Assembly: GCA_943357015.1 (NCBI GenBank)
Contig: CALRFZ010000023.1
Coordinates: 1,994 to 11,356, forward strand
Source of the DNA: Candidatus Staskawiczbacteria bacterium
GTDB lineage: Bacteria; Patescibacteriota; Minisyncoccia; Minisyncoccales; Staskawiczbacteraceae
DNA: 9,363 nucleotides
Reading direction: 5' to 3'
Shown here: positions 1 through 6,095 of the stretch, one piece after another
Numbering within the stretch: the first letter of the stretch is position 1
Layout of the letters: the number at the start of each line of letters is the position of its first letter
Translations under genes and position numbers: made by a program
Notes under the pieces: generated by a model
Databases searched by the model: none
The model's input: only the letters and a program-made list of their open reading frames with translations
What the model was told of the DNA's origin: nothing

Positions 1-53
1 AAAACCCTATATTGCTCAGGAGTTAATTTTTGTCTTAATTTTTCTTCGTCCAT
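1..53 (-). CDS. msrB: Peptide-methionine (R)-S-oxide reductase MsrB, N-terminal fragment
   Basis: Only the first 17 codons are inside the window. They start at an ATG (53..51), and the gene runs off the left edge. The visible residues read MDEEKLRQKLTPEQYRV. The segment KLTPEQYRV is the typical opening of MsrB proteins, which reduce methionine-R-sulfoxide in proteins. The catalytic cysteine and zinc-binding CxxC motifs lie outside the window and cannot be checked. The start is 4 nt after the msrA stop with no Shine-Dalgarno site, so translation is probably coupled to msrA. Separate msrA and msrB genes in one operon are a common arrangement. The call rests on the short N-terminal match plus the msrA neighbour. 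Confidence 0.8.
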   Translation of the reverse strand, partial: MDEEKLRQKLTPEQYRV

Positions 54-57
54 ATAA

Positions 58-597
58 TTATTTTAATAATTCGGCGAACTTTTGTTGAACTTTTTTTAGT
101 TTAGGATTAATAATAACTTGGCAATAGCCTTGTTGTTTATTATTTTCGTAATAGTCTTGGTGGTAATCTTCAGCGAGATAAAAATTTTCTAACATTTTTA
201 CTTCAGTAGTAATTGGCGCGCCAAGTTTACTGGAATTATTTAAATCAGCGATAAATTTTTCGCAAACATCAATTTGCTCCTGATTGTCGCATAATACAAT
301 CGAACGATATTGTGTGCCCACATCATTTCCCTGTCTGTCTTTGGTGGTCGGATCGTGGCTGGCAAAAAACACGGTAAGTAACGTTTCTAAATTAACTAAG
401 TTTTTATCATAATTAATTTTTATTACTTCGGCGTGTCCAGTATTGCCGTTACAAATTTGCTCATAAGTTGGATTTTTAGTTTGTCCGCCAGCGTATCCTG
501 ATTCAACTGAAATTACGCCTTTTAGCATTTTAAAAATCGCTTCCGTACACCAAAAGCATCCCCCGCCAAATACTATTGATTCCTTCTTTGTATTCAT
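58..597 (-). CDS. msrA: Peptide-methionine (S)-S-oxide reductase MsrA
   Basis: Full-length MsrA (179 residues; family usually about 160-210). It reduces methionine-S-sulfoxide in proteins or free methionine, with electrons normally from thioredoxin. The active-site motif GGCFWCTE is at residues 12-19, with the nucleophile Cys14 and a second cysteine, Cys17, as in GCFWC-type MsrAs. The substrate-pocket block HDPTTKDRQGNDVGTQYRS spans residues 81-99, and YHQDYYENN follows at 145-153. A C-terminal Cys159 (GYCQVIINPKL) is placed as the usual resolving cysteine. No signal peptide is seen, so the protein is cytoplasmic. The ATG at 597 puts the catalytic motif at the expected distance from the N-terminus. 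There is no Shine-Dalgarno site. It follows the typA terminator, so it probably has its own promoter, and it precedes msrB by 4 nt. Confidence 0.96.
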   Translation of the reverse strand: MNTKKESIVFGGGCFWCTEAIFKMLKGVISVESGYAGGQTKNPTYEQICNGNTGHAEVIKINYDKNLVNLETLLTVFFASHDPTTKDRQGNDVGTQYRSIVLCDNQEQIDVCEKFIADLNNSSKLGAPITTEVKMLENFYLAEDYHQDYYENNKQQGYCQVIINPKLKKVQQKFAELLK

Positions 598-609
598 TTT
601 ATTTTTTTA

Positions 610-618
610 ATGGTATCA
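610..618 (-). promoter_or_regulatory. Possible extended -10 element for msrA-msrB
   Basis: On the minus strand TGATACCAT gives a TGN extension plus a 4/6 match to TATAAT, 12 nt before the msrA ATG. No convincing -35 hexamer is present: the region where it should lie is the U-tract and stem of the typA terminator. A promoter is expected in the 74-nt gap because typA ends at a strong terminator, but the exact site is weakly supported. If used, the 5' leader would be only a few nucleotides long. Confidence 0.25.
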
Positions 619-626
619 TTTTTTGT

Positions 627-660
627 AAAAAAACAGAAGCTTGCATTAGCTTCTATTTTT
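627..660 (-). terminator. Rho-independent terminator after typA
   Basis: A perfect 7-bp stem is formed by AGAAGCT (635..641) and AGCTTCT (648..654) around a 6-nt loop. On the minus strand it is followed by one G and then seven T (633..627), and it is preceded by an A-rich run. It begins about 17 nt after the typA stop codon. The A-rich side would also give a T-run (656..661) on the plus strand, but no plus-strand gene ends here. Confidence 0.85.
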
Positions 661-671
661 TGAAATTAAAA

Positions 672-2492
672 TTATTTTTCTTCTTTTTGCTCTCTTTTTG
701 CCTGTTTTTCGGCAATTTCGGTTAAATACAATTTTCGGATGCGAATATTTTTTGGTGTTACTTCCACTAATTCGTCATCCCCAATATATTCTAGCGCGTC
801 TTCCAAATTCATTTGTTTTGGCTTGTTAAAGTGTTCGTCAGATCCTTCTCCTTTTGATCTCATATTAGAAAGTTGCTTTTCTTTGCAGACATTTACTCTA
901 ATGTCTTCGGTTCGGGAATTTTGACCCACTACTTGCCCTTGGTATATTGGTACGGCGTGATCCAAAAACAAAGTTCCTCTATCTTGCACATTGATTAAGC
1001 CGTAGTAGTTGGTTTCTCCAGATTCTGAAGCCACCAGTGATCCGTTTTGGCGTTCTTTCCAGTTACCTGGATCTGGCATATACTGTAAAAAATTAGTGTT
1101 AATAATTCCCAGTCCCTTGGTATCAGTTAAAAATTCACTGCGATAACCAAATAAACCTTTAGTTGGGATAACAAATTCTAAAAAGGCAATGCCGTTATGT
1201 GTGCGCATTTCTTTAACTTCACCTTTTCTTAAACCCATTTTTTGCATTACGGCGCCTTGATAAAGTTCTGGAGTTTCAATAAATACTCGTTCGTAAGGTG
1301 TCATAGTCTTGCCATCAACTTTTTTGGTAATAACTTGTGGTCTTGATACGGCAAATTCAAATCCTTCCCGACGCATTCGTTCAATTAAAATCGCCAAATG
1401 TAATTCTCCGCGACCAGACACAATCCATTGCGCTTTATCGGTTTCTTCCACGCGTAAAGCAACATCGGTTTCTAATTCCTTAAACAATCTTTCCCTCACC
1501 TGTCTTGAGGTGCAAAACTTACCTTCTTTACCGGCAAATGGCGAGTCGTTAATCATAAATGTCATTTTAATCGTTGGTTCTTCGATGCTAATTAAAGGCA
1601 AGGCAGTGAAATTTTCGGGGTCGGCAATGGTTTCTCCAATTGTTACATCGGCAATTCCGGCAATGGCGGCAATGTCTCCGGCCCCTACTTCTTGGGCTTC
1701 AATTTTACCTAAACCAGAAAAAGTCATAAGTGACATTAACTTATATTTTTTTGGCACACCTTCTCGGTTAATATGCATAACTTCTTGCCCAGTTTTTATA
1801 ACTCCATTATAAATTCTACCAATTGCCAATCTACCTTTAAAGTTATCTGGGGTAATTGAGGTAATTAACATTTGCAATGGTTTTTGAGTGTCTACGATTG
1901 GTGAAGGAATGTGCAAAATAATCGCATCAAAAATTGGGTTAATGTCTGTCATTTTTGATAAATCAGATTCCAAGCCAGCTAGTCCATCGCGACCAGAAGC
2001 GTAAATAACTGGAAAATCTAGAGAATGATCTCCTGCTCCTAATTCTAAAAATAGTTCTAAAGTAGCTTCCAGTGCCCATTGACTTCTAGCTCCAGCTTTA
2101 TCAATTTTATTGATAACTACCACAATTTTATGACCCATTTCCAAAGCCTTTTTTAACACAAATCTGGTTTGAGGCATTGGGCCTTCTTTAGCGTCAATTA
2201 AAAGTAGACAACCATCGGCCATATTTAAGACTCTCTCAACTTCACCGCCAAAATCCGCGTGACCGGGGGTGTCAATGATATTTATTTTAGTATCACCATA
2301 TTGGACCGAGGCATTTTTAGAAAAAATTGTAATTCCTCTTTCTCTTTCTAGTTCGTTGCTGTCCATAATCATCTCTTGCTCTGCAACTTCTTTTTTCATT
2401 TGAGTTTTAGATTGACGCAAAAGCGCATCCACTAAAGTGGTTTTTCCGTGGTCAACGTGGGCAATAATAGCGATGTTTTTTATTTTTTGCAT
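672..2492 (-). CDS. typA: Ribosome-associated translational GTPase TypA/BipA
   Basis: A 606-residue translational GTPase of usual family length (about 605-615). BipA/TypA binds the ribosome in the EF-G site and supports 50S assembly and growth at low temperature or under stress. All G motifs are visible: G1 AHVDHGKTT (11-19), G2 RGITI (52-56), G3 DTPGH (74-78), G4 NKID (128-131) and G5 ASG (165-167). The block MDSNELERERGIT and the run GGEVERVLNMADG are diagnostic of BipA rather than EF-G or LepA. After the GTPase domain come an EF-Tu-like beta-barrel (about 205-295), EF-G III- and V-like domains (about 300-480) and the BipA-specific C-terminal domain, ending in a charged Lys/Glu tail. The ATG at 2492 gives the normal N-terminus. 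It has no Shine-Dalgarno site, and a strong promoter ends 7 nt upstream, so translation is probably leaderless. The gene has its own promoter and terminator and looks monocistronic. Confidence 0.98.
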   Translation of the reverse strand: MQKIKNIAIIAHVDHGKTTLVDALLRQSKTQMKKEVAEQEMIMDSNELERERGITIFSKNASVQYGDTKINIIDTPGHADFGGEVERVLNMADGCLLLIDAKEGPMPQTRFVLKKALEMGHKIVVVINKIDKAGARSQWALEATLELFLELGAGDHSLDFPVIYASGRDGLAGLESDLSKMTDINPIFDAIILHIPSPIVDTQKPLQMLITSITPDNFKGRLAIGRIYNGVIKTGQEVMHINREGVPKKYKLMSLMTFSGLGKIEAQEVGAGDIAAIAGIADVTIGETIADPENFTALPLISIEEPTIKMTFMINDSPFAGKEGKFCTSRQVRERLFKELETDVALRVEETDKAQWIVSGRGELHLAILIERMRREGFEFAVSRPQVITKKVDGKTMTPYERVFIETPELYQGAVMQKMGLRKGEVKEMRTHNGIAFLEFVIPTKGLFGYRSEFLTDTKGLGIINTNFLQYMPDPGNWKERQNGSLVASESGETNYYGLINVQDRGTLFLDHAVPIYQGQVVGQNSRTEDIRVNVCKEKQLSNMRSKGEGSDEHFNKPKQMNLEDALEYIGDDELVEVTPKNIRIRKLYLTEIAEKQAKREQKEEK

Positions 2493-2499
2493 ATTTGAA

Positions 2500-2528
2500 A
2501 TACTACACTAAAAATGTGTAAATGTAAA
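2500..2528 (-). promoter_or_regulatory. Sigma70-type promoter of typA, leaderless
   Basis: The minus strand has TTTACA (2528..2523) as -35 (5/6 match to TTGACA), a spacer of exactly 17 nt, and TAGTAT (2505..2500) as -10 (4/6 match to TATAAT). Only 7 nt separate the -10 from the typA ATG at 2492. The expected start of transcription therefore falls on or within about two bases of the start codon. The -35 lies in the U-rich tail of the preceding terminator. Confidence 0.7.
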
Positions 2529-2558
2529 GAAAAGGGGCGAAATAATTGTTTCGCCCCT
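2524..2558 (-). terminator. Rho-independent terminator of the small membrane-protein gene
   Basis: A perfect 10-bp stem AGGGGCGAAA (2533..2542) and TTTCGCCCCT (2549..2558) encloses a 6-nt loop. On the minus strand it is followed by TTTTCTTT. It is the most GC-rich short element in the gap. The TAG stop of the upstream ORF (2559..2557) is inside the start of the stem, and the T-rich tail merges into the -35 of the typA promoter. Confidence 0.9.
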
Positions 2559-2868
2559 ATAACTTAAACCCCAAAAAGCTTTTTTCGGTTACGATGCAAA
2601 GTTGCGTTTGGTTTAGATATTTTGACCTGTCAAAAAAGTAAATCTCTTTAGAAAAATACAGATGACAACCAAATTTCTTTTGGTAAAAACATGGCTTAAC
2701 AAAAATTCCAGTTTTAAGATCTTGGTTTTTTTCTAGACTTGATTTACTAGATTCCGCTAAATTTTTATTTGATGTCATTGCCTGCAATTTGTTTTTTACT
2801 AAACAAATTAAACAATAAAGACAAATTGTGCCCCAAAACGAAATTAGAAATAAAGCATATTTTGACAT
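2557..2868 (-). CDS. Hypothetical small single-pass membrane protein, cysteine-containing
   Basis: A 103-residue protein that I do not recognise. Residues 4-24 form one strongly hydrophobic segment (YALFLISFWGTICLYCLICL), followed by the basic patch KNK, so it is probably a membrane anchor or uncleaved signal. A polar Ser/Asn/Lys-rich linker (about 25-52) leads to a compact C-terminal part (about 53-103) rich in Phe, Tyr and Lys. Six cysteines are present: three in or beside the membrane segment (16, 19, 22) and three in the C-terminal part (60, 68, 91). It is a real gene by signals: a consensus Shine-Dalgarno site 7 nt before the ATG and a strong terminator overlapping the TAG stop. It lies after ftsQ with a 74-nt gap and has a possible promoter of its own. 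The function is unknown. Confidence 0.75.
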   Translation of the reverse strand: MSKYALFLISFWGTICLYCLICLVKNKLQAMTSNKNLAESSKSSLEKNQDLKTGIFVKPCFYQKKFGCHLYFSKEIYFFDRSKYLNQTQLCIVTEKSFLGFKL

Positions 2869-2872
2869 TGCG

Positions 2873-2881
2873 AATCTCCTT
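2873..2881 (-). promoter_or_regulatory. Strong Shine-Dalgarno site of the 103-residue ORF
   Basis: AAGGAGATT on the minus strand is a near-perfect complement to the 16S 3' end. AGGAG is 7 nt from the ATG at 2868. It fixes the start codon of the small gene and is the only clear Shine-Dalgarno site among the eight gene starts visible here. Confidence 0.85.
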
Positions 2882-2897
2882 GAAAAATTGGCGAGAT

Positions 2898-2903
2898 TTT
2901 ATA
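2898..2903 (-). promoter_or_regulatory. Possible -10 box for the 103-residue ORF
   Basis: TATAAA, in the context GTATAAAATC, lies 29 nt upstream of the ATG and upstream of the Shine-Dalgarno site, a plausible spacing for a short leader. At 16-18 nt further upstream only AT-rich sequence with poor -35 similarity is present (for example AATTTA). A second TATAAA at 2917..2912 is an alternative. In such AT-rich sequence chance matches are common. Confidence 0.35.
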
Positions 2904-2942
2904 CTACTATATTTATAATTTAAATTCTATATATTGATAGTA

Positions 2943-3755
2943 TTATTGGTAGTATGCGCGGTCTTTATATTGCAAATAAATATAGTGGAGTTTTTTTCTG
3001 TCATCCATTTTTATGCCAGTTTTTAAAAGAGCATTCATTTTCATTATTTGCAGATTAACATCTTGTTTTGGGTCAAAATATATTTGCCAATTTTCAGAAG
3101 TGGTTATTTTTAATAGATCGGCCATTACTGCCTCTTTAATGTTTATTTCAAAATTATTTTTCAGATTTCTTTGAATGTCAGAAATATTTACCATAATGTT
3201 TTTCTCTATTGCATTTTCTCCGGCGGAATATTCCTTGTTATTTAAGTTTTGTCGCACAATAATGGCGTTGTCTGGGATGCTATTTTGTGGCTCAAAAATA
3301 ATTCCGTTTAAATCAATCAAAAAACAAGTTTGGTTTTGACAAAACGAGCCAACGGCAGAGCGTTCCTTGATTTTTACAGTTAAGCTTTGGGGCAGTTTTT
3401 TTTGAATTTGCACTGATTCAATATTTGGAAACTCTTTTAGTAAATTGGTGATTATTTGATTGGAATTAACTGTAAAAATACTTTTAGTTGAAAGTTGCAC
3501 GCCTCCTAGCGATACTAAAGTTTTTTTAATATTATTGGATATTAGGTTTGTGATTTGCTCAGTAGAATTTTTTTCATTGCCAGAGATATTAATGTTTTTT
3601 ACTTCAAAGCGATCTGAAAATAAAGTAAAGTATAAAATTGTCATTATCAAAGTAAAACATATTAAAGCAATCCAAAAAATTGGCATTTTTATAATACTTC
3701 TTTTTTTCTTAAGTTTATAGATTCTGGGATTGATATGTTTTTTTCGGTAAGACAA
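2943..3755 (-). CDS. ftsQ: Cell division protein FtsQ/DivIB
   Basis: A 270-residue bitopic membrane protein of the divisome, which links early cytoplasmic and late periplasmic or extracytoplasmic division proteins. It has a very basic cytoplasmic N-terminus (residues 1-23), one membrane segment (about 25-46), then a POTRA-like domain (about 49-131) opening with FEVKNINISGN. The FtsQ beta domain follows (about 134-268), with IDLNGIIFEP (147-156) and the typical end YIYLQYKDRAYYQ. Cys139 and Cys144 (CX4C) sit just before the IDLNG strand outside the membrane and could form a disulfide. The start is TTG at 3755. The frame is closed by a stop at 3773..3771 with no ATG or GTG between, and the first internal ATG (residue 24) would remove the basic segment. 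No Shine-Dalgarno site is seen. ftsA and ftsZ do not follow, unlike the classical dcw order. Confidence 0.92.
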   Translation of the reverse strand: MSYRKKHINPRIYKLKKKRSIIKMPIFWIALICFTLIMTILYFTLFSDRFEVKNINISGNEKNSTEQITNLISNNIKKTLVSLGGVQLSTKSIFTVNSNQIITNLLKEFPNIESVQIQKKLPQSLTVKIKERSAVGSFCQNQTCFLIDLNGIIFEPQNSIPDNAIIVRQNLNNKEYSAGENAIEKNIMVNISDIQRNLKNNFEINIKEAVMADLLKITTSENWQIYFDPKQDVNLQIMKMNALLKTGIKMDDRKKLHYIYLQYKDRAYYQ

Positions 3756-3811
3756 TCGCGTAATTTTTAATTATTAAAAAGTTTCTTTTAAAAAATGATA
3801 ATTGATAATTT

Positions 3812-4843
3812 TTATAACCCTCTTTTTATTTTACGTATACTTTCAATAATATAATTTATCCAATATTTTTTTGAAATAATAAAATCTTGGGTTTTTACAT
3901 ATTCATGTGCTTGACCACCAAATCCCATTTTAAATAGTGTGGGGCCGGCGTATGGGTGCTTGGGATATTTAAATGGATCTATTTGTCCCCAAAAATCATA
4001 GGTATGGCAGTTGCGTTTTTTAGCTTCTTTAATTGCTTCCCACTGCAATAAATATGAAACTGGTATTTTTTTGTACGCTGGCAGTAGAGCTGCGTGATGG
4101 TAAAAGCCGATGCCAGACCAAAAAATTTCGTAAGAAGAAGCGATAATCTGCCCTTTGTACTTGGCAAAAAAGATGGCAATTTGGTTATCTGGTAAAAACG
4201 CTAAAAATTCTTTTCTAAAATATTCTAATGAAAAAGGAATGAATTTTTGGTTTTTTACCACCTCTAAATGCATCTTGTTGAAAATTTCAATGTCGTTAAC
4301 GTTATAGCTTTTTATAATTTCTATATCCTTGTCCTTAAGTGATTTATTAATTAGGTATTTGGTGGTTTTTCTCATTCCATCTAATAGTTTTTCTTCTGGT
4401 AATTCAATATTTAATTTCCAGCTAGATTCTGGATGCGTGTGTAGTGGTCGTAACCGAAAATTTAAATCCCTAAATAGTTTTTCATTTTCTGGCAATCTTT
4501 CCCAAATTGGACTGACCCGAATAAAATCCGCCTTTTCTAACTTTGCCAGCTCTTTTAATTTTTCTAGTAGAGGGCTTAGTAATTTTGAATTTTGAATTTT
4601 GAATTTTGAATTCACAACTGGTCCATGTGGCACCAGTAAAAAACTACCTCTTTTGGCCGTCATTTTAATTACCAGTGCAACAGAAATAAGTTTGCCATTC
4701 TGAAATATTCCAAATCTCCAAATTTTTTTGCCGAGCGAAACCTGAAACTCCCCCCAATTCCAAGATTGCAGAAAAGATTTTTCTTGGCAGGTCGCCAAAA
4801 ATTCTTCCCAAATATTTTTATCTGTAATTTCTTTAATTTCCAT
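3812..4843 (-). CDS. FemAB-family aminoacyl-tRNA-dependent peptidoglycan bridge transferase
   Basis: A 343-residue Fem/MurM-type protein. The family moves an amino acid from aminoacyl-tRNA to the stem peptide of lipid II (or a related lipid-linked precursor) at the inner face of the membrane. Two GNAT-like halves are visible. The first (about 1-145) contains SFLQSWNWGEFQ (23-34) and VPHGPVV (71-77). The second (about 146-315) contains the hallmark MRKTTKYLI (157-165), IASSYEIFW (234-242), and HPYAGPTLFKMGFGG (296-310). The C-terminus is basic and amphipathic, suiting membrane association. Its ATG overlaps the end of the aminotransferase gene by 11 nt with no Shine-Dalgarno site, so it is likely coupled. 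Residues 78-87 (NSKFKIQNSK) are encoded by a 7-bp tandem repeat and look like an insertion between two conserved blocks. The amino acid transferred cannot be read from the sequence. Confidence 0.9.
   Translation of the reverse strand: MEIKEITDKNIWEEFLATCQEKSFLQSWNWGEFQVSLGKKIWRFGIFQNGKLISVALVIKMTAKRGSFLLVPHGPVVNSKFKIQNSKLLSPLLEKLKELAKLEKADFIRVSPIWERLPENEKLFRDLNFRLRPLHTHPESSWKLNIELPEEKLLDGMRKTTKYLINKSLKDKDIEIIKSYNVNDIEIFNKMHLEVVKNQKFIPFSLEYFRKEFLAFLPDNQIAIFFAKYKGQIIASSYEIFWSGIGFYHHAALLPAYKKIPVSYLLQWEAIKEAKKRNCHTYDFWGQIDPFKYPKHPYAGPTLFKMGFGGQAHEYVKTQDFIISKKYWINYIIESIRKIKRGL
4581..4612. repeat. Heptanucleotide tandem repeat (AATTTTG)4.6 inside the femAB-like gene
   Basis: Four perfect copies of AATTTTG (4581-4587, 4588-4594, 4595-4601, 4602-4608) plus a 4-nt partial copy (4609-4612). 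Read on the minus strand it encodes NSKFKIQNSK (residues 78-87), a 7-residue period because three repeat units equal seven codons. Seven is not a multiple of three, so gain or loss of one unit would shift the frame of the transferase. The copies are identical, which suggests recent expansion. I found no second array of this unit in the window. Confidence 0.95.
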
Positions 4844-6095
4844 TATTTTTTGGGTAGATTTTTAAAAAATTAACAATTCTTTGGGCATCTTTTATAGATA
4901 TATTGATATGGGTAGGCAAATTTAGCGTTTTTTTGGCTAAATCTTCAGCTTTAGGGCATAAGCCATTTTTATACTGCATTTTATCTAATTGTGTGTCTAA
5001 AGGCGCGATAACGCTGGTATACCAATCTCCCAGTAAAATATTTTCTGTGTGCCAAGCTTGATATAAAATTTCGTGAGCTTTTGGGTGAGTTATGGTAAAA
5101 CGTAAAAAAATATTATTGGTTTTTTCTGGTAGACCAAAACTGGAATTTTTTAATTCTTGATAGTAAAAATCGGCAATTTTTTTTCTGTGCGCGTTAAATT
5201 TTTCTAATTTATTAAACTGATTTTGCGCCAGTAAGGCTAAGGCGTTTGGCAGGGCTTTGGGAAAGTAATCAGGTTTTAGACCACGCTTTTCTTGCCAGCT
5301 TACGGCTTTTGATAAAATGTGAATCCACTGAGAAACCACTAAAAATATTTTTCCTAAATCTAAAAAATTATAAAGTGGCAAAATAATCAGCCAAAGTAGT
5401 ATGGGGTGTAAAATTTGTTGTTTGATCCAAAAAAGTGATGGTTGGCTAAATTCTTTTTGTAAAGACTCTAATTTTTTACCCAATATGTCGTCATTAGTTA
5501 CTGCCATACCTCCATAAATACTGGAAATAACTTTGTCGCGCGAAAAACTAAAAAACGATGCAGTGCCAAAAGTTCCAAGCTTTCGACCATTAAACTCCGC
5601 CCCAAGTGCGTGAGCGCAGTCTTCAATAATGATTAAATTGTACTGTTTTGCCAGAGTTAAAATTTCAGCCATATTATTAGCTAGACCAAAAGTATGCTGA
5701 ACTACTAGAATTTTAGCTTGCTCTTTAATTATCCCTGATTTTAGTAAGTCTATATTAATATTAAAATTATTATCACAATCAATGTAAATTGGTTTTAAAT
5801 TCGCCCACAGTACTGGGTTAACTAAGGCATTGCAAGTAAAAGCCTGCAGTAGAATATTGCTATTTTTTTGTGGATTTATCGCTGTTAAAATTGCGTATAA
5901 GCTGGATCGGCCAGAATTAAAAGAAACTGCGTATTTGACTCCTAAATATTTTTTAAATTCTTCTTCTAGTTTTTTAATCGCACTGCCCCGCCTCCACTTC
6001 CACGGCAAAAATAATAATTTTAAAGCTAAAAATACATCATCTTTTTGGACGTTTGGAGACAGGGAAATAGAAATTGGTTTAAATCTATTGACCAT
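4833..6095 (-). CDS. DegT/DnrJ/EryC1/StrS-family PLP aminotransferase with hydrophobic insert
   Basis: A 420-residue fold-type I PLP enzyme. The family transaminates keto-sugars on nucleotide or lipid carriers. Visible signatures are NSGRSSLYAIL (60-70, cofactor phosphate and substrate region) and IIIEDCAHALGAEFNGRKLGTFG (155-177), with Asp159 facing the pyridine nitrogen. SFSRDKVISSIYGGMAVT (183-200) has Lys188 as the probable Schiff-base lysine. Between about residues 222 and 262 lies a long hydrophobic stretch (WIKQQILHPILLWLIILPLY and onward) not expected in soluble members, which could attach the enzyme to the membrane. The ATG at 6095 overlaps the end of the Mur-ligase gene by 11 nt, and the 3' end overlaps the femAB-like gene by 11 nt. 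A role on a lipid-linked envelope precursor is inferred from these neighbours; the substrate is unknown. Confidence 0.85.
   Translation of the reverse strand: MVNRFKPISISLSPNVQKDDVFLALKLLFLPWKWRRGSAIKKLEEEFKKYLGVKYAVSFNSGRSSLYAILTAINPQKNSNILLQAFTCNALVNPVLWANLKPIYIDCDNNFNINIDLLKSGIIKEQAKILVVQHTFGLANNMAEILTLAKQYNLIIIEDCAHALGAEFNGRKLGTFGTASFFSFSRDKVISSIYGGMAVTNDDILGKKLESLQKEFSQPSLFWIKQQILHPILLWLIILPLYNFLDLGKIFLVVSQWIHILSKAVSWQEKRGLKPDYFPKALPNALALLAQNQFNKLEKFNAHRKKIADFYYQELKNSSFGLPEKTNNIFLRFTITHPKAHEILYQAWHTENILLGDWYTSVIAPLDTQLDKMQYKNGLCPKAEDLAKKTLNLPTHINISIKDAQRIVNFLKIYPKNNGN

Noticed and set aside
739..924. Plus-strand ORF near the 3' end of typA, and similar plus-strand ORFs at 3460-3720, 4329-4595, 5830-6111, 6809-7081 and 8716-8919
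   Set aside because: Each lies wholly or almost wholly opposite a recognised minus-strand gene and shows no protein-family pattern or start signal.
1309..1812. 167-residue plus-strand ORF opposite typA
   Set aside because: It is the antisense shadow of the strongly conserved typA coding sequence, has Ser/Leu/Ile-rich low-information content, and lacks a ribosome binding site or promoter of its own.
2901..2955. Inverted repeat ATACTAC (2901-2907) and GTAGTAT (2949-2955) between ftsQ and the small gene
   Set aside because: Seven-bp arms about 41 nt apart in very AT-rich sequence, with no T-run after it; not convincing as a terminator or operator.
3776..3800. Weak hairpin AAAAG/CTTTT in the gap between the FemAB-like gene and ftsQ, and a possible TTATCA...TAATAA promoter
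   Set aside because: A 5-bp A/T stem with a 3-nt loop is too weak for a terminator, and the promoter-like boxes are about 19 nt apart in AT-rich sequence; both are expected by chance.
3979..4179. 66-residue minus-strand ORF inside the FemAB-like gene
   Set aside because: It is an alternate frame of conserved FemAB sequence, with no independent start signal.
4581..4612. The heptamer array as a CRISPR or insertion-sequence end
   Set aside because: Units are 7 bp with no spacers, no flanking target duplication and no transposase; it is a simple tandem repeat.
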